Of a stretch of 64,000 nt of DNA, positions 1 to 9,348 are shown one piece after another. Where the stretch lies: the NCBI GenBank assembly GCA_045534165.1, contig JAZSJD010000056.1:1-64000 (forward strand). Reading direction: 5' to 3'. A program made the translations under genes and the position numbers. Below the pieces are notes generated by a model. The model was given only the letters and a program-made list of their open reading frames with translations. It did not search any database and was not told the origin of the DNA. The stretch's first letter is position 1. Every line of letters starts with the position of its first letter. The DNA is from SIG575 sp045534165. GTDB taxonomy: Bacteria > Bacillota > Clostridia > Oscillospirales > Acutalibacteraceae.

Positions 1-26
1 TTCGTTTGCAAAATTTCAAAAAAGTA

Positions 27-55
27 TTGACAGATGCAAAATGTTGTGATAATAT
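27..55 (+). promoter_or_regulatory. Sigma-A promoter of the tRNA-Ser pair
   Basis: TTGACA at 27-32 and TAATAT at 50-55 are separated by 17 bases and lie about 15 bases before the first tRNA-Ser. The spacing and sequence fit a vegetative sigma-A promoter. Confidence 0.75.
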
Positions 56-70
56 ATTAAAGCATTTTAC

Positions 71-160
71 GGAGAGATACCGAAGTGGTCATAACGGAAC
101 GGTCTTGAAAACCGTCGTACGTCCTGCGTACCGTGGGTTCGAATCCCACTCTCTCCGCCA
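71..160 (+). tRNA. tRNA-Ser(UGA)
   Basis: The acceptor GGAGAGA pairs with the 3' TCTCTCC. The anticodon loop CTTGAAA gives anticodon UGA, a long variable arm typical of class II serine tRNAs follows, and the T loop is TTCGAAT. The terminal CCA is encoded. Confidence 0.97.
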
Positions 161-197
161 TTTTTTTATTTATAGAGAAGTCTTTTATCGACACCAT

Positions 198-288
198 GGA
201 GAAGTACTCAAGTTGGTGACGAGGCGCCCCTGCTAAGGGCGTAGGTCGGGTAACCGGCGCAGGAGTTCGAGTCTCCTCTTCTCCGCCA
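198..288 (+). tRNA. tRNA-Ser(GCU)
   Basis: This second class II tRNA has anticodon loop CTGCTAA (anticodon GCU), a long variable arm, T loop TTCGAGT and an encoded CCA. It lies 37 bases after tRNA-Ser(UGA) with no terminator between, so the two are probably co-transcribed. Together they decode the UCN and AGY serine codons. Confidence 0.97.
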
Positions 289-330
289 AAATCGACAAGG
301 TTCTTGTGAATCTTGTCGATTTTACTTTTT
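288..330 (+). terminator. Terminator of the tRNA-Ser operon
   Basis: A 12-bp stem (288-299 with 312-323, core AAAATCGACAAG) is followed by a T-rich tract immediately after the second tRNA. Confidence 0.85.
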
Positions 331-384
331 ACGTCTTCCTTATTGTCTCTTCATCACTCAATCATTAATCAACAGTGCAAAATA

Positions 385-423
385 AACTGCGACAGAAATT
401 CAGTCAAAATTTCTGTCGCAGTT
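385..423 (-). terminator. Terminator of the antiporter gene
   Basis: A perfect 15-bp inverted repeat (385-399 with 409-423, core CTGCGACAGAAAT) lies 26 bases beyond the leftward antiporter stop. Read leftward it is followed by a T-rich stretch. Confidence 0.8.
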
Positions 424-448
424 ATGCTTTTATATGTATACGGCTTTT

Positions 449-1726
449 TTAATGTTCTTTAGGTTCATTATGTCTACGTGCACTTGTACTGCCTTCAGGT
501 TTGATTTCACCAACTTTAAGAAGTGAGCGTTTTGTAAGTGTGGGACCCACAAGCTCATAAATAAGCACTGCAAAGAGCACAACGTTTCTTACCTGTTCTC
601 CGCCTTCAAGTGAGGATGCAGTCAATGCCATTCCAAGAGCAACGCCTGCCTGAGGCAACAATGTAATACCAAGATTTTTTGTTATAGGTTTATTCTGGTG
701 TGCCAGCTTACAGCTTGCTGCCGAGCCGAAATATTTACCAAGAGAACGAGCGATAATATACAACACACCGATAACAATTGTTATGGGCTGTGCAAGAACT
801 TTCATATCAAGCTCAGCGCCTGAAATTACAAAGAACAATACATTAAGGGGCATAACCCAGTTATCAACACGTTCCATCAATTCTTCTGAAGTTGAACAGA
901 TATTGCAGAAAATTGTACCTGTCATCATACATACAAGAAGAAGTGAGAATCCGCAATGAACTCCTGCAACCTGAAACTTAATCTGCGAAAGACCTACTGT
1001 AAGCAAAACAAATGCCACAGAAATTGTCATACGTTTACTTCTTGAATGGAAGAACTGTTCAACAAAGTTGAGAAGCCATCCCATAACACTACCGAGTATA
1101 ATTGAAAGCACAATTTCAACCATAGGCTCAACAACAACAGCGAGGATACTTACCTGACCGTGGGACAAAGCAGTTGCAACGCCGAATGATACGCTGAAAA
1201 GCATAAGACCTACTGCGTCGTCAATAGCAACAACAAGCATAAGAAGCTTTGTGAGAGGACCGTCCGCCTTATACTGTCTTACAACCATAAGCGTTGCCGC
1301 GGGAGCAGTTGCAGATGCAATCGCACCGAGAGTGATTGCACAAGGAATTGTAATAATGTTCGGAAAGCAGAAGTGCAGAGCAATCAACGCAACATCTACA
1401 AGCAATGTTGTTATAACAGCTTGCAGAATACCGATTGTGATAGCACTTTTGCCCATTTTTTTAAGCTGGTGCAAACGGAATTCATTACCTATTGTAAAAG
1501 CGATAAATCCGAGAGCAGTCTGGGTGATAATATTCATTCCCTCAACCTGCTCAAGGCTCTGGAAGCCCAGCCCCGGAAGATTGATTCTTCCAAGAACAAA
1601 AGGACCGATTAAAAGTCCCGCCACAAGATAAGCCGTAACAGCAGGAAGATTAAGTTTTTTTGTAAGTCGTGACAACAACAAACCGCCGATAAGCGCAGTT
1701 GCCAGACACAATAAAGATGTTGCCAT
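449..1726 (-). CDS. Cation:proton antiporter (CPA2/KefB-like membrane domain)
   Basis: This gene encodes a polytopic membrane protein of about 425 residues. Roughly a dozen hydrophobic segments cover the chain and match the sodium/hydrogen exchanger fold, with LPAVTAYLVAGLLIGPFVLG near the N-terminus and a VVAIDDAVGLMLF segment whose paired aspartates are typical of CPA2 ion-binding sites. There is no TrkA-type regulatory domain at the C-terminus, so it is a bare transporter. I chose ATG 1726 because AGAAGG lies 8 bases upstream and a TTGATT/TATTAT promoter lies inside the longer reading frame that reaches to 1894. It is expected to exchange Na+ or K+ for protons. The exact ion cannot be told from sequence. 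Confidence 0.85.
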   Translation of the reverse strand: MATSLLCLATALIGGLLLSRLTKKLNLPAVTAYLVAGLLIGPFVLGRINLPGLGFQSLEQVEGMNIITQTALGFIAFTIGNEFRLHQLKKMGKSAITIGILQAVITTLLVDVALIALHFCFPNIITIPCAITLGAIASATAPAATLMVVRQYKADGPLTKLLMLVVAIDDAVGLMLFSVSFGVATALSHGQVSILAVVVEPMVEIVLSIILGSVMGWLLNFVEQFFHSRSKRMTISVAFVLLTVGLSQIKFQVAGVHCGFSLLLVCMMTGTIFCNICSTSEELMERVDNWVMPLNVLFFVISGAELDMKVLAQPITIVIGVLYIIARSLGKYFGSAASCKLAHQNKPITKNLGITLLPQAGVALGMALTASSLEGGEQVRNVVLFAVLIYELVGPTLTKRSLLKVGEIKPEGSTSARRHNEPKEH

Positions 1727-1786
1727 TAATAATGCCTTCTTTGATTGATATTTCTCTGTGCAAAATCCATTTACACAACAACGCAA

Positions 1787-1815
1787 ATAATACTCCTCTG
1801 CGCAAGAAAAATCAA
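1787..1815 (-). promoter_or_regulatory. Promoter of the antiporter gene
   Basis: Read leftward, TTGATT and TATTAT are separated by 17 bases. The promoter sits just downstream of the thrS terminator and about 60 bases before the chosen antiporter start, which rules out the longer start. Confidence 0.6.
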
Positions 1816-1894
1816 GGATAATATTTGACAAATCATTCATAATATAAACGAAATCTTTGGTTATTATTTCATTATTTATTCGTACAAACAACAA

Positions 1895-1923
1895 AAGTGG
1901 CCACTGTCAGACAGTAGCCACTT
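1895..1923 (-). terminator. Terminator of thrS
   Basis: An inverted repeat (AAGTGG plus ACTGTC arms pairing with GACAGT plus CCACTT) begins 6 bases after the thrS stop and is followed leftward by TTTTGTTGTTTG. Confidence 0.8.
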
Positions 1924-1928
1924 AAATT

Positions 1929-3872
1929 TTAGCCTATTACTTTATCTTTGATTTCCTGAACTGCTTTTTCTGCAAATTCTGCAATTGTCATTGAACCGAT
2001 ATCGCCCTGTCCTCTCTTTCTGACAGAAACTGTTCCTTCTTCTGCTTCTTTATCACCGATAACAAGCATATACGGGATTTTTTCAAGCTGTGCTTCACGG
2101 AGTTTGTAACCCAGTTTTTCACTTCTTGTGTCAACATCAATTCTTTCAACACCTGCTTCTTCAAGAGCTTTCTTAACAGCATATGCTGCATCCTGATGTC
2201 TGTCAGCAATGGGAACAATTCTTACCTGCTCAGGTGAAAGCCAGATGGGGAATGCACCTGCATATTTTTCAATAAGCAGAGCAAGTGTTCTTTCATAACA
2301 ACCGATTGACGTACGGTGGATAATATAAGGATTCTTTTTAGTACCGTCACGGTCAACATATTCCATACCGAATTTTTCAGCAAGCATCTGGTCGATCTGG
2401 ATTGTGATAAGTGTATCTTCCTTGCCGAAAACATTTTTAATCTGGATATCAAGTTTGGGACCGTAGAAAGCAGCTTCGCCAACACCGACTTTATAGTTAA
2501 TGCCGATATCATCAAGAATTTCTTTCATAACACCCTGTGCTTCATCCCACTGTTCTTTAGTACCGATATATTTTTCTGTATCGTTGGGGTCCCATTGTGA
2601 GAAACGGTATGAAACATCATCATAAAGACCCAATGTTTTAAGCATAAAGATACAAAGGTCAAGGCATCTCTTGAATTCATCAGCAAGCTGTTCGGGAAGG
2701 CACATAAGGTGACCTTCAGAAATTGTGAACTGACGAACACGGATAAGACCGTGCATTTCGCCTGATGATTCATTTCTGAAAAGAGTTGATGTTTCAGCAA
2801 GTCTCATAGGAAGGTCTCTGTATGATCTTGCACGATTAAGATATGCCTGATACTGGAAAGGACAAGTCATAGGACGAAGTGCGAAAACTTCATCGTCCTT
2901 TTCTTCATCACCGAGAACGAACATACCATCTTTATAATGATCCCAGTGGCCTGAAATTTTATAAAGGTCTGATTTTGCCATAAGAGGAGTTTTTGTTCTC
3001 ATCCAACCTCTTCTTGCCTCTTCATCTTCAACGAATCTCTGAAGAAGCTGAACAATAATTGTGCCTTTTGGAAGAAGAATGGGAAGTCCCTGACCGATGC
3101 AATCAACAGTTGTGAAAATTTCAAGTTCACGTCCTAATTTGTTGTGGTCACGTTTCTTTGCTTCTTCAAGCATTGTTAAATGTTCTTCAAGAAGTGAAGC
3201 TTTTGTAAATGCTGTACCGTAAATTCTCCGGAGCATTTTGTTGTTTGAATCGCCTCTCCAATAAGCACCTGTACATGATGTAAGCTTGAATGCTTTGATT
3301 CTTCCTGTATCCGGCACGTGAGGGCCTGCGCAGAGCTCAACAAATTCGCCCTGTTTGTAGAACGAAATGTTCTCGCCTTTATCTGCGTGTTCTTTTATAA
3401 GTTCAATTTTATAAGTTTCCCCTGCTTCTTCCATAAGCTTGATTGCTTCTTCAGGAGCAAGTTCAAATTTTTCAAGAGGAAGTTCTTCTTTAACGATTTT
3501 TTTCATTTCAGCTTCAATTTTTTCAAGAATTTCAGGAGTGAAAGAAATGTCGCTGTCAAAATCGTAATAGAATCCGTTTTCTACTGACGGACCGATTGTA
3601 AGTTTTGTATTGGGATAAAGACGTTTTACAGCCTGTGCAAGAATATGAGAAGCTGTGTGTCTGAAAGCTTTTTTGCCTTCTTCATCATCAAAAGTTACGA
3701 ATTCAAGTTCGCAATCTTCATTGAGAGTTTCTCTTAAATCTTTTACTTCACCATTAATTCTGCAAACACAAACGGCTTTGTAAAGACCTGCACCGATTTG
3801 TTTTGCAACTTCCATTGCACTGATGCCCGCTTCAAATTCGCGGATATCATCTCTGAGTTTTACTTTAATCAT
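1929..3872 (-). CDS. thrS: Threonyl-tRNA synthetase
   Basis: This 647-residue class II synthetase charges tRNA-Thr in the cytoplasm. It has the usual full-length bacterial layout. An N-terminal TGS domain (about 1-62) is followed by the editing domain with the zinc-binding HTASHIL motif near residue 72 and CAGPHVPDTG near 180. The catalytic core carries motif 2 around RNESSGEMHGLIRVRQF, and the C-terminal anticodon-binding domain starts near 545. The gene is transcribed leftward from a consensus promoter through a T-box leader, so expression should rise when uncharged tRNA-Thr accumulates. It is a single-gene unit ended by its own hairpin. Confidence 0.97.
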   Translation of the reverse strand: MIKVKLRDDIREFEAGISAMEVAKQIGAGLYKAVCVCRINGEVKDLRETLNEDCELEFVTFDDEEGKKAFRHTASHILAQAVKRLYPNTKLTIGPSVENGFYYDFDSDISFTPEILEKIEAEMKKIVKEELPLEKFELAPEEAIKLMEEAGETYKIELIKEHADKGENISFYKQGEFVELCAGPHVPDTGRIKAFKLTSCTGAYWRGDSNNKMLRRIYGTAFTKASLLEEHLTMLEEAKKRDHNKLGRELEIFTTVDCIGQGLPILLPKGTIIVQLLQRFVEDEEARRGWMRTKTPLMAKSDLYKISGHWDHYKDGMFVLGDEEKDDEVFALRPMTCPFQYQAYLNRARSYRDLPMRLAETSTLFRNESSGEMHGLIRVRQFTISEGHLMCLPEQLADEFKRCLDLCIFMLKTLGLYDDVSYRFSQWDPNDTEKYIGTKEQWDEAQGVMKEILDDIGINYKVGVGEAAFYGPKLDIQIKNVFGKEDTLITIQIDQMLAEKFGMEYVDRDGTKKNPYIIHRTSIGCYERTLALLIEKYAGAFPIWLSPEQVRIVPIADRHQDAAYAVKKALEEAGVERIDVDTRSEKLGYKLREAQLEKIPYMLVIGDKEAEEGTVSVRKRGQGDIGSMTIAEFAEKAVQEIKDKVIG

Positions 3873-3900
3873 ATATATCTCTCCTTACTGAAAATACAAA

Positions 3901-4150
3901 ATAAAAAAGCCCATCCCTGAAAACAGGGATGAGCATAGTTTGCCCATGGTTCCACCCATATTGCCACAAACGTGACCACTTTCAAACTTTATAACGCAAG
4001 TCACACGTCTGCCTTAATCAATGTTTTCGGCAGCTCTCAGGAGTGGTAACTATCTTCATCTTTTTACATCCGATTTCAGCCTGCGTCAGATGCTCTCTGA
4101 AAAAAGATTTTTGAAAACAGCCTTCTCCATCAACGATTTTCAATATACTT
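3901..4150 (-). promoter_or_regulatory. T-box leader of thrS
   Basis: Read leftward, the thrS leader holds the T-box core GGGTGGAACCATGGGC (about 3943-3958), whose TGGAACC pairs with the tRNA acceptor end. It is followed by a terminator hairpin (3908-3936, stem around CCCATCCCTG) ending in six T residues. An ACC triplet (Thr) in the segment GTTACCACTCC, upstream near 4045-4055, is a good specifier-codon candidate. The antiterminator would form between the T-box core and the 5' arm of the terminator. The family and its tRNA-sensing mechanism are well established. Confidence 0.92.
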
Positions 4151-4152
4151 GA

Positions 4153-4181
4153 ATTATATCACCTCATTTTAAGTCTGTCAA
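4153..4181 (-). promoter_or_regulatory. Consensus promoter of thrS
   Basis: Read leftward this is exactly TTGACA, 17 bases, TATAAT. It lies just ahead of the T-box leader and 10 bases from the opposite-facing promoter of the GH3 gene. Confidence 0.9.
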
Positions 4182-4191
4182 GGATATTTGT

Positions 4192-4220
4192 TTGACTTTT
4201 CATTAAATAACTGATATGAT
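4192..4220 (+). promoter_or_regulatory. Promoter of the GH3 gene
   Basis: TTGACT (4192-4197), 17 bases, TATGAT (4215-4220). It is divergent from the thrS promoter. Confidence 0.8.
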
Positions 4221-4258
4221 ATTAAAGGAAATTTATATGCGAAAGAATGGTGAAACTG

Positions 4259-6691
4259 ATGGCAGAAATTAACTACGAAAAAATTCTTAGCAAAATGACT
4301 CTCGAAGAAAAAGCAAGTCTTTGTGATGGTCTTGATTATTGGCACAGCCAGCCGATAGAAAGATTAGGAGTCAGATCAATTGCGTTCAACGACGGCCCTC
4401 ACGGAATTCGTAAGAAAGGTAATCCTGAGGAAAATAACGACCTTTTAAAAGGCGTTCCTGCAATTTGCTTCCCTACGGCTTCTGCAACAGCTTGTTCATG
4501 GGACCCCGACCTTATTTACAAAATGGGACAGACCCTCGGCGATGAATGTCTGAAAGAGCAGGTTTCAGTTCTTCTTGGTCCCGGCACCAATATAAAACGT
4601 TCACCCCTTTGTGGCAGAAACTTTGAATATTTCTCTGAAGATGGTGTACTTGCCGGCGAAATTGCAGCAGCATTTATCAACGGTGTTCAGAGTAAGGGAA
4701 TCGGCACATCTCTCAAACACTTTGCTGCAAACAACCAGGAAACACACAGAATGACTGTCAACGCAGTTGTTGATGAAAGAACAATGCACGAAACATATCT
4801 TCTTCCCTTTGAAGTTGCAGTTAAGAAAGCTCAGCCCTGGACAGTAATGTGTTGTTACAACCGTGTTAACGGTGCTTATGGTGCTGAAAACAAATGGCTT
4901 CTTACAGATGTTCTTCGTGATAAATGGGGATTTGAAGGTCTTGTTATTACAGACTGGGGTGCAGAAAACGAACGTGTTCCCGGACTTATCGCAGGTCAGG
5001 AAATCGAAATGCCTACTTCTTCAGGCGAAGGCACACGTTTAATTGTTGAAGCAGTTAAAAACGGTTCTCTTGATGAAAGCGTTCTTGATACTGCTTGTGC
5101 AAGAATTCTTAAACTGGTTGAAAAAGCTGAAAAGAGTATAGGTACATATACATACGACCCACAGGAGCACCACAAAATTGCTCGTGAAATTGCAAGACAA
5201 TGTATGGTTCTTATGAAGAATGACAACAATCTTCTTCCCCTTAAAAAGGATGCAAACATTGCTGTTATCGGTGAAATGGCAAAAACACCCCGTTATCAGG
5301 GTGCAGGTTCTTCACTTATCAATCCTATCAACCTTGATTCTGCTCATTCCACAATGACAGATATGGGCATCAAATTCAGCTATGCACAGGGTTATTCAAC
5401 ACAGAAAAAAGGCAGAAAGAAAGACGAATACTATATTAAAGAAGCTGTCAACACTGCAAAGGATGCTGATGTTGCACTTCTTTTCATCGGTCTTACTGAT
5501 GAATTTGAAACAGAAGGTAACGACAGAAAGCATCTTAGCATTCCTGAACTTCACAATAAACTTGTGGAAGAAATTCTTAAAGTCAACAAAAATCTCGTTG
5601 TTGTGCTTTCAGGCGGTGCAACAATCGAAATGCCCTGGGCTGATAAAGTTCCCGCAATCCTCAATATGTTCCTTACAGGTCAGGCAGGCGGAAGTGCTGT
5701 TTGTGATGTTATTTTCGGCGATGTTAACCCCAGCGGTAAACTTGCTGAAACATATCCCATAGCACTTGAAGATAACTCAAGCTATAATTATTTCCCCGGC
5801 ACTCCTGTTTCAGTTGAATACAGAGAAGGCATCTATGTAGGTTATAAATATTACGACACAGCAAAGAAGGAAGTTCTTTTCCCCTTCGGTCACGGTCTTT
5901 CTTACACAACATTTGAATACAGCGACATAAAAGTTTCTGCTGATAAAATCAAAGATACAGATTCTGTTACTGTTTCATTCAAAATCAAAAACACAGGCAA
6001 CGTAGACGGTGCTGAAATTGCTCAGCTTTATGTAAGCGACGTTGAAAGCACAATCTACCGTCCCGTAAAAGAACTTAAAGGCTTTAAGAAAGTGTTCCTT
6101 AAAGCGGGTGAAGAAAAAGAAGTTTCAATTTCACTCGATAAACGTGCTTTTGCTTACTACAATATCAATATCAACGATTGGCACGTTGAAAGCGGTGATT
6201 TCAAGATTCTCATCGGTGCCTCAAGCCGTGACATCAAGCTTGAAACTACTATTTACGTTGAATCAACAGTTGAAGCTGAAATTCCCGATTACAGAAAGTC
6301 AGCTCCCTGTTATTACAATGCAAACATCACAAAGGTTACTGATGACGAGTTTGTTGCTGTTTACGGTTCAGACCTTCCCCCCTCACAGAGAGATAAGAGT
6401 CAGCCCCTTACAATCCTCAACACTCTTGAAGATGCAGCAGACGGCAAATGGGGTGGCAGACTTAATTCACTCCTTAAAAAGTTCCTTGGTACTGAAACAT
6501 TGATGGGCGCAGTTGCACTCCAGACACCAATCAAGAACTTTATTTCCATGAGCTTCGGTCTTTTCAGCCCTGAAATGGCAAAAGGTCTTCTCATTATTCT
6601 TAATGAAGATAAATTATTCAAAGGTCTCAGAATCATCTTTAAAGGTATTCCGAACCTTATCAAAAATATCGGCAAATTAAAACAGATCTGA
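4259..6691 (+). CDS. Cytoplasmic GH3 beta-glucosidase
   Basis: This glycoside hydrolase family 3 enzyme of about 810 residues has the standard order. The N-terminal barrel contains NDGPHG, GRNFEYFSEDG and KHFAANNQE, and its nucleophile Asp is in ITDWG near residue 232. The C-terminal alpha/beta sandwich has an EGNDR segment that should supply the acid/base Glu. A fibronectin-III-like domain covers about 570-650. A C-terminal extension of about 120 residues ends in a helical, lysine-rich hydrophobic segment. No signal peptide is present, so it should cleave imported short beta-glucosides inside the cell. I chose the second ATG because GGTGA precedes it by 5 bases; ATG 4247 is the alternative. 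Substrate preference is not predictable. Confidence 0.93.
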   Translation: MAEINYEKILSKMTLEEKASLCDGLDYWHSQPIERLGVRSIAFNDGPHGIRKKGNPEENNDLLKGVPAICFPTASATACSWDPDLIYKMGQTLGDECLKEQVSVLLGPGTNIKRSPLCGRNFEYFSEDGVLAGEIAAAFINGVQSKGIGTSLKHFAANNQETHRMTVNAVVDERTMHETYLLPFEVAVKKAQPWTVMCCYNRVNGAYGAENKWLLTDVLRDKWGFEGLVITDWGAENERVPGLIAGQEIEMPTSSGEGTRLIVEAVKNGSLDESVLDTACARILKLVEKAEKSIGTYTYDPQEHHKIAREIARQCMVLMKNDNNLLPLKKDANIAVIGEMAKTPRYQGAGSSLINPINLDSAHSTMTDMGIKFSYAQGYSTQKKGRKKDEYYIKEAVNTAKDADVALLFIGLTDEFETEGNDRKHLSIPELHNKLVEEILKVNKNLVVVLSGGATIEMPWADKVPAILNMFLTGQAGGSAVCDVIFGDVNPSGKLAETYPIALEDNSSYNYFPGTPVSVEYREGIYVGYKYYDTAKKEVLFPFGHGLSYTTFEYSDIKVSADKIKDTDSVTVSFKIKNTGNVDGAEIAQLYVSDVESTIYRPVKELKGFKKVFLKAGEEKEVSISLDKRAFAYYNININDWHVESGDFKILIGASSRDIKLETTIYVESTVEAEIPDYRKSAPCYYNANITKVTDDEFVAVYGSDLPPSQRDKSQPLTILNTLEDAADGKWGGRLNSLLKKFLGTETLMGAVALQTPIKNFISMSFGLFSPEMAKGLLIILNEDKLFKGLRIIFKGIPNLIKNIGKLKQI

Positions 6692-6710
6692 AGAAAAAAA
6701 CAGCAATTGA

Positions 6711-6746
6711 AAAGTGGGTGATACATCGAATATCACCCACTTTTTG
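6711..6746. terminator. Terminator after the GH3 gene
   Basis: AAAAGTGGGTGATA pairs with TATCACCCACTTTT across a short loop, followed by a T tract on the + strand. The stem is symmetric enough to serve the leftward luxS transcript as well, which ends about 100 bases to the right. Confidence 0.85.
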
Positions 6747-6845
6747 CATATATTTGCCATTTTTCCACCCTCTCGAGGTACCATTGTACATCTTCGGGGT
6801 TCAAAAATGGCATTCTGCAGATTTCTCGGCAGCCTCACAGCTTTA

Positions 6846-7301
6846 TTATTTCACAGGATATTCAAGGTTTGTGTAGCCATCAAGAACCTTTACCATATCT
6901 TCAGCGTCAATCTTTGCCTGAACTAAATCGTGGTCACGGTAGTTTCCGCATTCAACTGCACTCACTCCGGGAATTTCACCCTCATAATCTGCAATAAATT
7001 TAAATGCCTCGCGTGTAAGTTTTATTACATCTTGTCCATCCATTCCGCGTGTAAGGAAATAGCAACCCGTTCTGCAACCCATCGGACCGAAATAAATAAT
7101 ATTATCAGTAAATTCTGAATTTCTTACATAAGTTGCAAAAAGATGTTCAATAGTGTGGATTGAACCGTTTGTAAGCACTTCTTCAACGTTGGGACGTCTC
7201 ATTCTTATATCATATGTTGTAACATCACCGTCAACACGTGATACATACATTCCCTTTGGAAGAATTGTATGGTCAATTGTAAAGCTTGCGATTTTTTTCA
7301 T
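6846..7301 (-). CDS. luxS: S-ribosylhomocysteine lyase
   Basis: LuxS splits S-ribosylhomocysteine into homocysteine and DPD, the precursor of autoinducer-2. The 151-residue length is normal for the family. The metal-binding signature is seen in HTIEHLFATYVRN (two histidines, about 52-56) and the later Cys in the GPMGCRTGCYF segment. I start at ATG 7301, which has AGGTGAG just upstream; the GTG at 7310 is too close to that site. The gene follows recG by 10 bases at the end of the yloU-fakA-recG operon. No Pfs nucleosidase gene is in the window. The homocysteine could feed the sulfhydrylase pathway at 26777. Confidence 0.95.
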   Translation of the reverse strand: MKKIASFTIDHTILPKGMYVSRVDGDVTTYDIRMRRPNVEEVLTNGSIHTIEHLFATYVRNSEFTDNIIYFGPMGCRTGCYFLTRGMDGQDVIKLTREAFKFIADYEGEIPGVSAVECGNYRDHDLVQAKIDAEDMVKVLDGYTNLEYPVK

Positions 7302-7311
7302 TCTTCTCACC

Positions 7312-9336
7312 TTAGTCTTTCATTTTTTCATATAGATTTTTTACAGCTTTTCTTAAAAATTCATTTTCTTTTTTTATCAGACGAGGGTCGTCTTTCAGAA
7401 CATTTTTCGCTTCTTCCTGAGCTTCTTTCAATGTTTTCATATCAGTCAGCAAATCAGCAATTTTCATTTTAGGCAAACCGTGCTGACGTGAGCCGAAGAA
7501 ATCGCCGGGACCTCTGAGTTTCAAATCTTCATCTGCTATCTCAAAACCGTCAGATGTTCTGCACATAACCTTAAGTCGTGTCTGTGCTTCTTCATTCTGA
7601 GCATCACTTATGAGAATGCAGGTGGATTTTTCTTTACCTCTGCCCACACGGCCTCTCAACTGATGCAGCTGAGAAAGTCCAAACATTTCAGCATTTTCTA
7701 TAACCATAATAACTGCATTGGGCACATCAACGCCAACTTCAATTACCGTTGTTGCAATAAGAAGCTGTGTTTCGCCTTTGGCAAAAGAGTTCATAACTTC
7801 GTCTTTTTCCTTGGGTTTCATTTTACCGTGTAAAAGTCCCACAGTATAATCTCTGAACTCGTTATTTTTAAGGTGTTCGTAAAATTCTGTTGCAGAAGTC
7901 AGCTCGCTTTCTTCCGATTCAACAAGGGGACAGACTATATATCCCTGCAAGCCTTTATCAAGATGTTTTTTCACGTAAGCCATAGCTCTCTTGTGCTTCT
8001 GGTAGTCAACAAAAAATGTATCCACCTTTTGTCTGCCCGGTGGCAATTCATCAAGCACCGACACATCAAGGTCACCGTAAATCATCAGTGCAAGTGTTCT
8101 CGGTATAGGTGTTGCCGACATAACAAGCAGATGTGGCTCAATTCCTTTTTTTGAAAGATTCCCTCTCTGAGCAACGCCGAAACGATGTTGTTCATCTGTA
8201 ACAGCAAAGCCTAAATTATAAAATTCAACATCTTCTTGTATTATAGCATGTGTGCCTACAAGCAGATCTATTTCACCGTTTTTAAGTTTATCTTTTATTT
8301 CGTCTTTCTGCTTTTTCCGCAAAGAACCTGTGAGCAATGCAACACGTATATCTGTGTTATCAAAAAATTTTGACAAAGTACCGTAATGCTGTGTTGCCAG
8401 AATTTCAGTAGGTGCCATCAATGCACTCTGGAAACCGTTTTTTGCAGCATTATAAATTAGTGCCGCCGCAACCGCAGTTTTACCTGAACCTACATCGCCC
8501 TGCACAAGTCTGTTCATGGGGATATCTTTTTTCATATCCTCAACAGCTTCTTTTACAGCTCTTGACTGTGCGCCTGTCATTGTAAACGGCAACAAGGAAC
8601 AGAATTCTTCTGTTTTGTCTTCTTTAATTATATTTTGAGTCTGCTTTTTGCTGCGTGAACGTAAGAGGAGCAACGCAAGTTGCAAAATAAATAATTCTTC
8701 AAAAATAAGCCTTCTTCTTGCAACTTCAAGATTTTTTTCAGATTGTGGAAAATGAATGTTTTCCAATGCAAAAACAAGCGAAGCTAATTTATGTTTACTT
8801 CTTATACTGTCAGGAAGAGATTCCGAAAGAGAATCTTTTGATGCGTCAATAGCAGTTCTTACTGTCTTTTCTATCATTTTTGAAGACAAAGATTGTGTTG
8901 AACTGTAAACAGGTCTTATTCTTTCTCCACCCTCAGCTGATGAAAAAGCAGGGTTTGTCATCTCTCTTTTATAAAGATTTCCGCTGATTTTTCCGAAGAA
9001 AATGTATTCTTCCCCTTCTTTAAGAGCTTCTGCGGCAAAACGGTTGTTGAAAATGGTAAGCTCCATAACGTCTTCCCCATCGCAGATGCCTGTCTTATAA
9101 ATTGTCATTCCTTTTTTTATAAGTGCACCTGTAGGAGTGTGGGTAATAAAACCTTTCACACAAGCTGTTTCGCCCACAATTGTTTCGGATATTTTTTTTA
9201 CTTTACTCCAGTCTTCATACATTCTGGGATAAAAATCAAGAAGGTCTCCTAAAGAGTTAATGCCGAGCTTTAAGAAAAGCTCGGCTCTTTTTTCTCCAAC
9301 ACCTTTTAAATATCTTATATCAGCGTTGATGTCCAT
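7312..9336 (-). CDS. recG: ATP-dependent DNA helicase RecG
   Basis: RecG remodels stalled replication forks and branch-migrates Holliday junctions. The 674-residue protein has the wedge/OB domain in the first 170 residues, Walker A GDVGSGKTAVAAAL near 280, the DEQH box of helicase motif II, SATPIPRTLAL (motif III), and the C-terminal motifs VGVDVPNA and QLRGRVGRGKEKS (motif VI). AAAGGTGA lies 6 bases before the start. The gene begins 12 bases after fakA. A yloU-fakA(yloV)-recG neighbourhood is familiar from Bacillus, though the order and extra genes vary. Confidence 0.97.
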   Translation of the reverse strand: MDINADIRYLKGVGEKRAELFLKLGINSLGDLLDFYPRMYEDWSKVKKISETIVGETACVKGFITHTPTGALIKKGMTIYKTGICDGEDVMELTIFNNRFAAEALKEGEEYIFFGKISGNLYKREMTNPAFSSAEGGERIRPVYSSTQSLSSKMIEKTVRTAIDASKDSLSESLPDSIRSKHKLASLVFALENIHFPQSEKNLEVARRRLIFEELFILQLALLLLRSRSKKQTQNIIKEDKTEEFCSLLPFTMTGAQSRAVKEAVEDMKKDIPMNRLVQGDVGSGKTAVAAALIYNAAKNGFQSALMAPTEILATQHYGTLSKFFDNTDIRVALLTGSLRKKQKDEIKDKLKNGEIDLLVGTHAIIQEDVEFYNLGFAVTDEQHRFGVAQRGNLSKKGIEPHLLVMSATPIPRTLALMIYGDLDVSVLDELPPGRQKVDTFFVDYQKHKRAMAYVKKHLDKGLQGYIVCPLVESEESELTSATEFYEHLKNNEFRDYTVGLLHGKMKPKEKDEVMNSFAKGETQLLIATTVIEVGVDVPNAVIMVIENAEMFGLSQLHQLRGRVGRGKEKSTCILISDAQNEEAQTRLKVMCRTSDGFEIADEDLKLRGPGDFFGSRQHGLPKMKIADLLTDMKTLKEAQEEAKNVLKDDPRLIKKENEFLRKAVKNLYEKMKD

Positions 9337-9348
9337 TAGTCGTCACCT

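Noticed and set aside
1251..1631. Rightward ORFs opposite the antiporter, and similar ORFs opposite thrS, recG, fakA and the beta-helix genes
   Set aside because: They have no ribosome sites, have composition set by the opposite coding strand, and have no recognisable domains. They are shadows of the real genes.
1727..1894. N-terminal extension of the antiporter, with several cysteines
   Set aside because: A promoter (1787-1815) lies within it, and AGAAGG precedes ATG 1726, so the extension is not translated.
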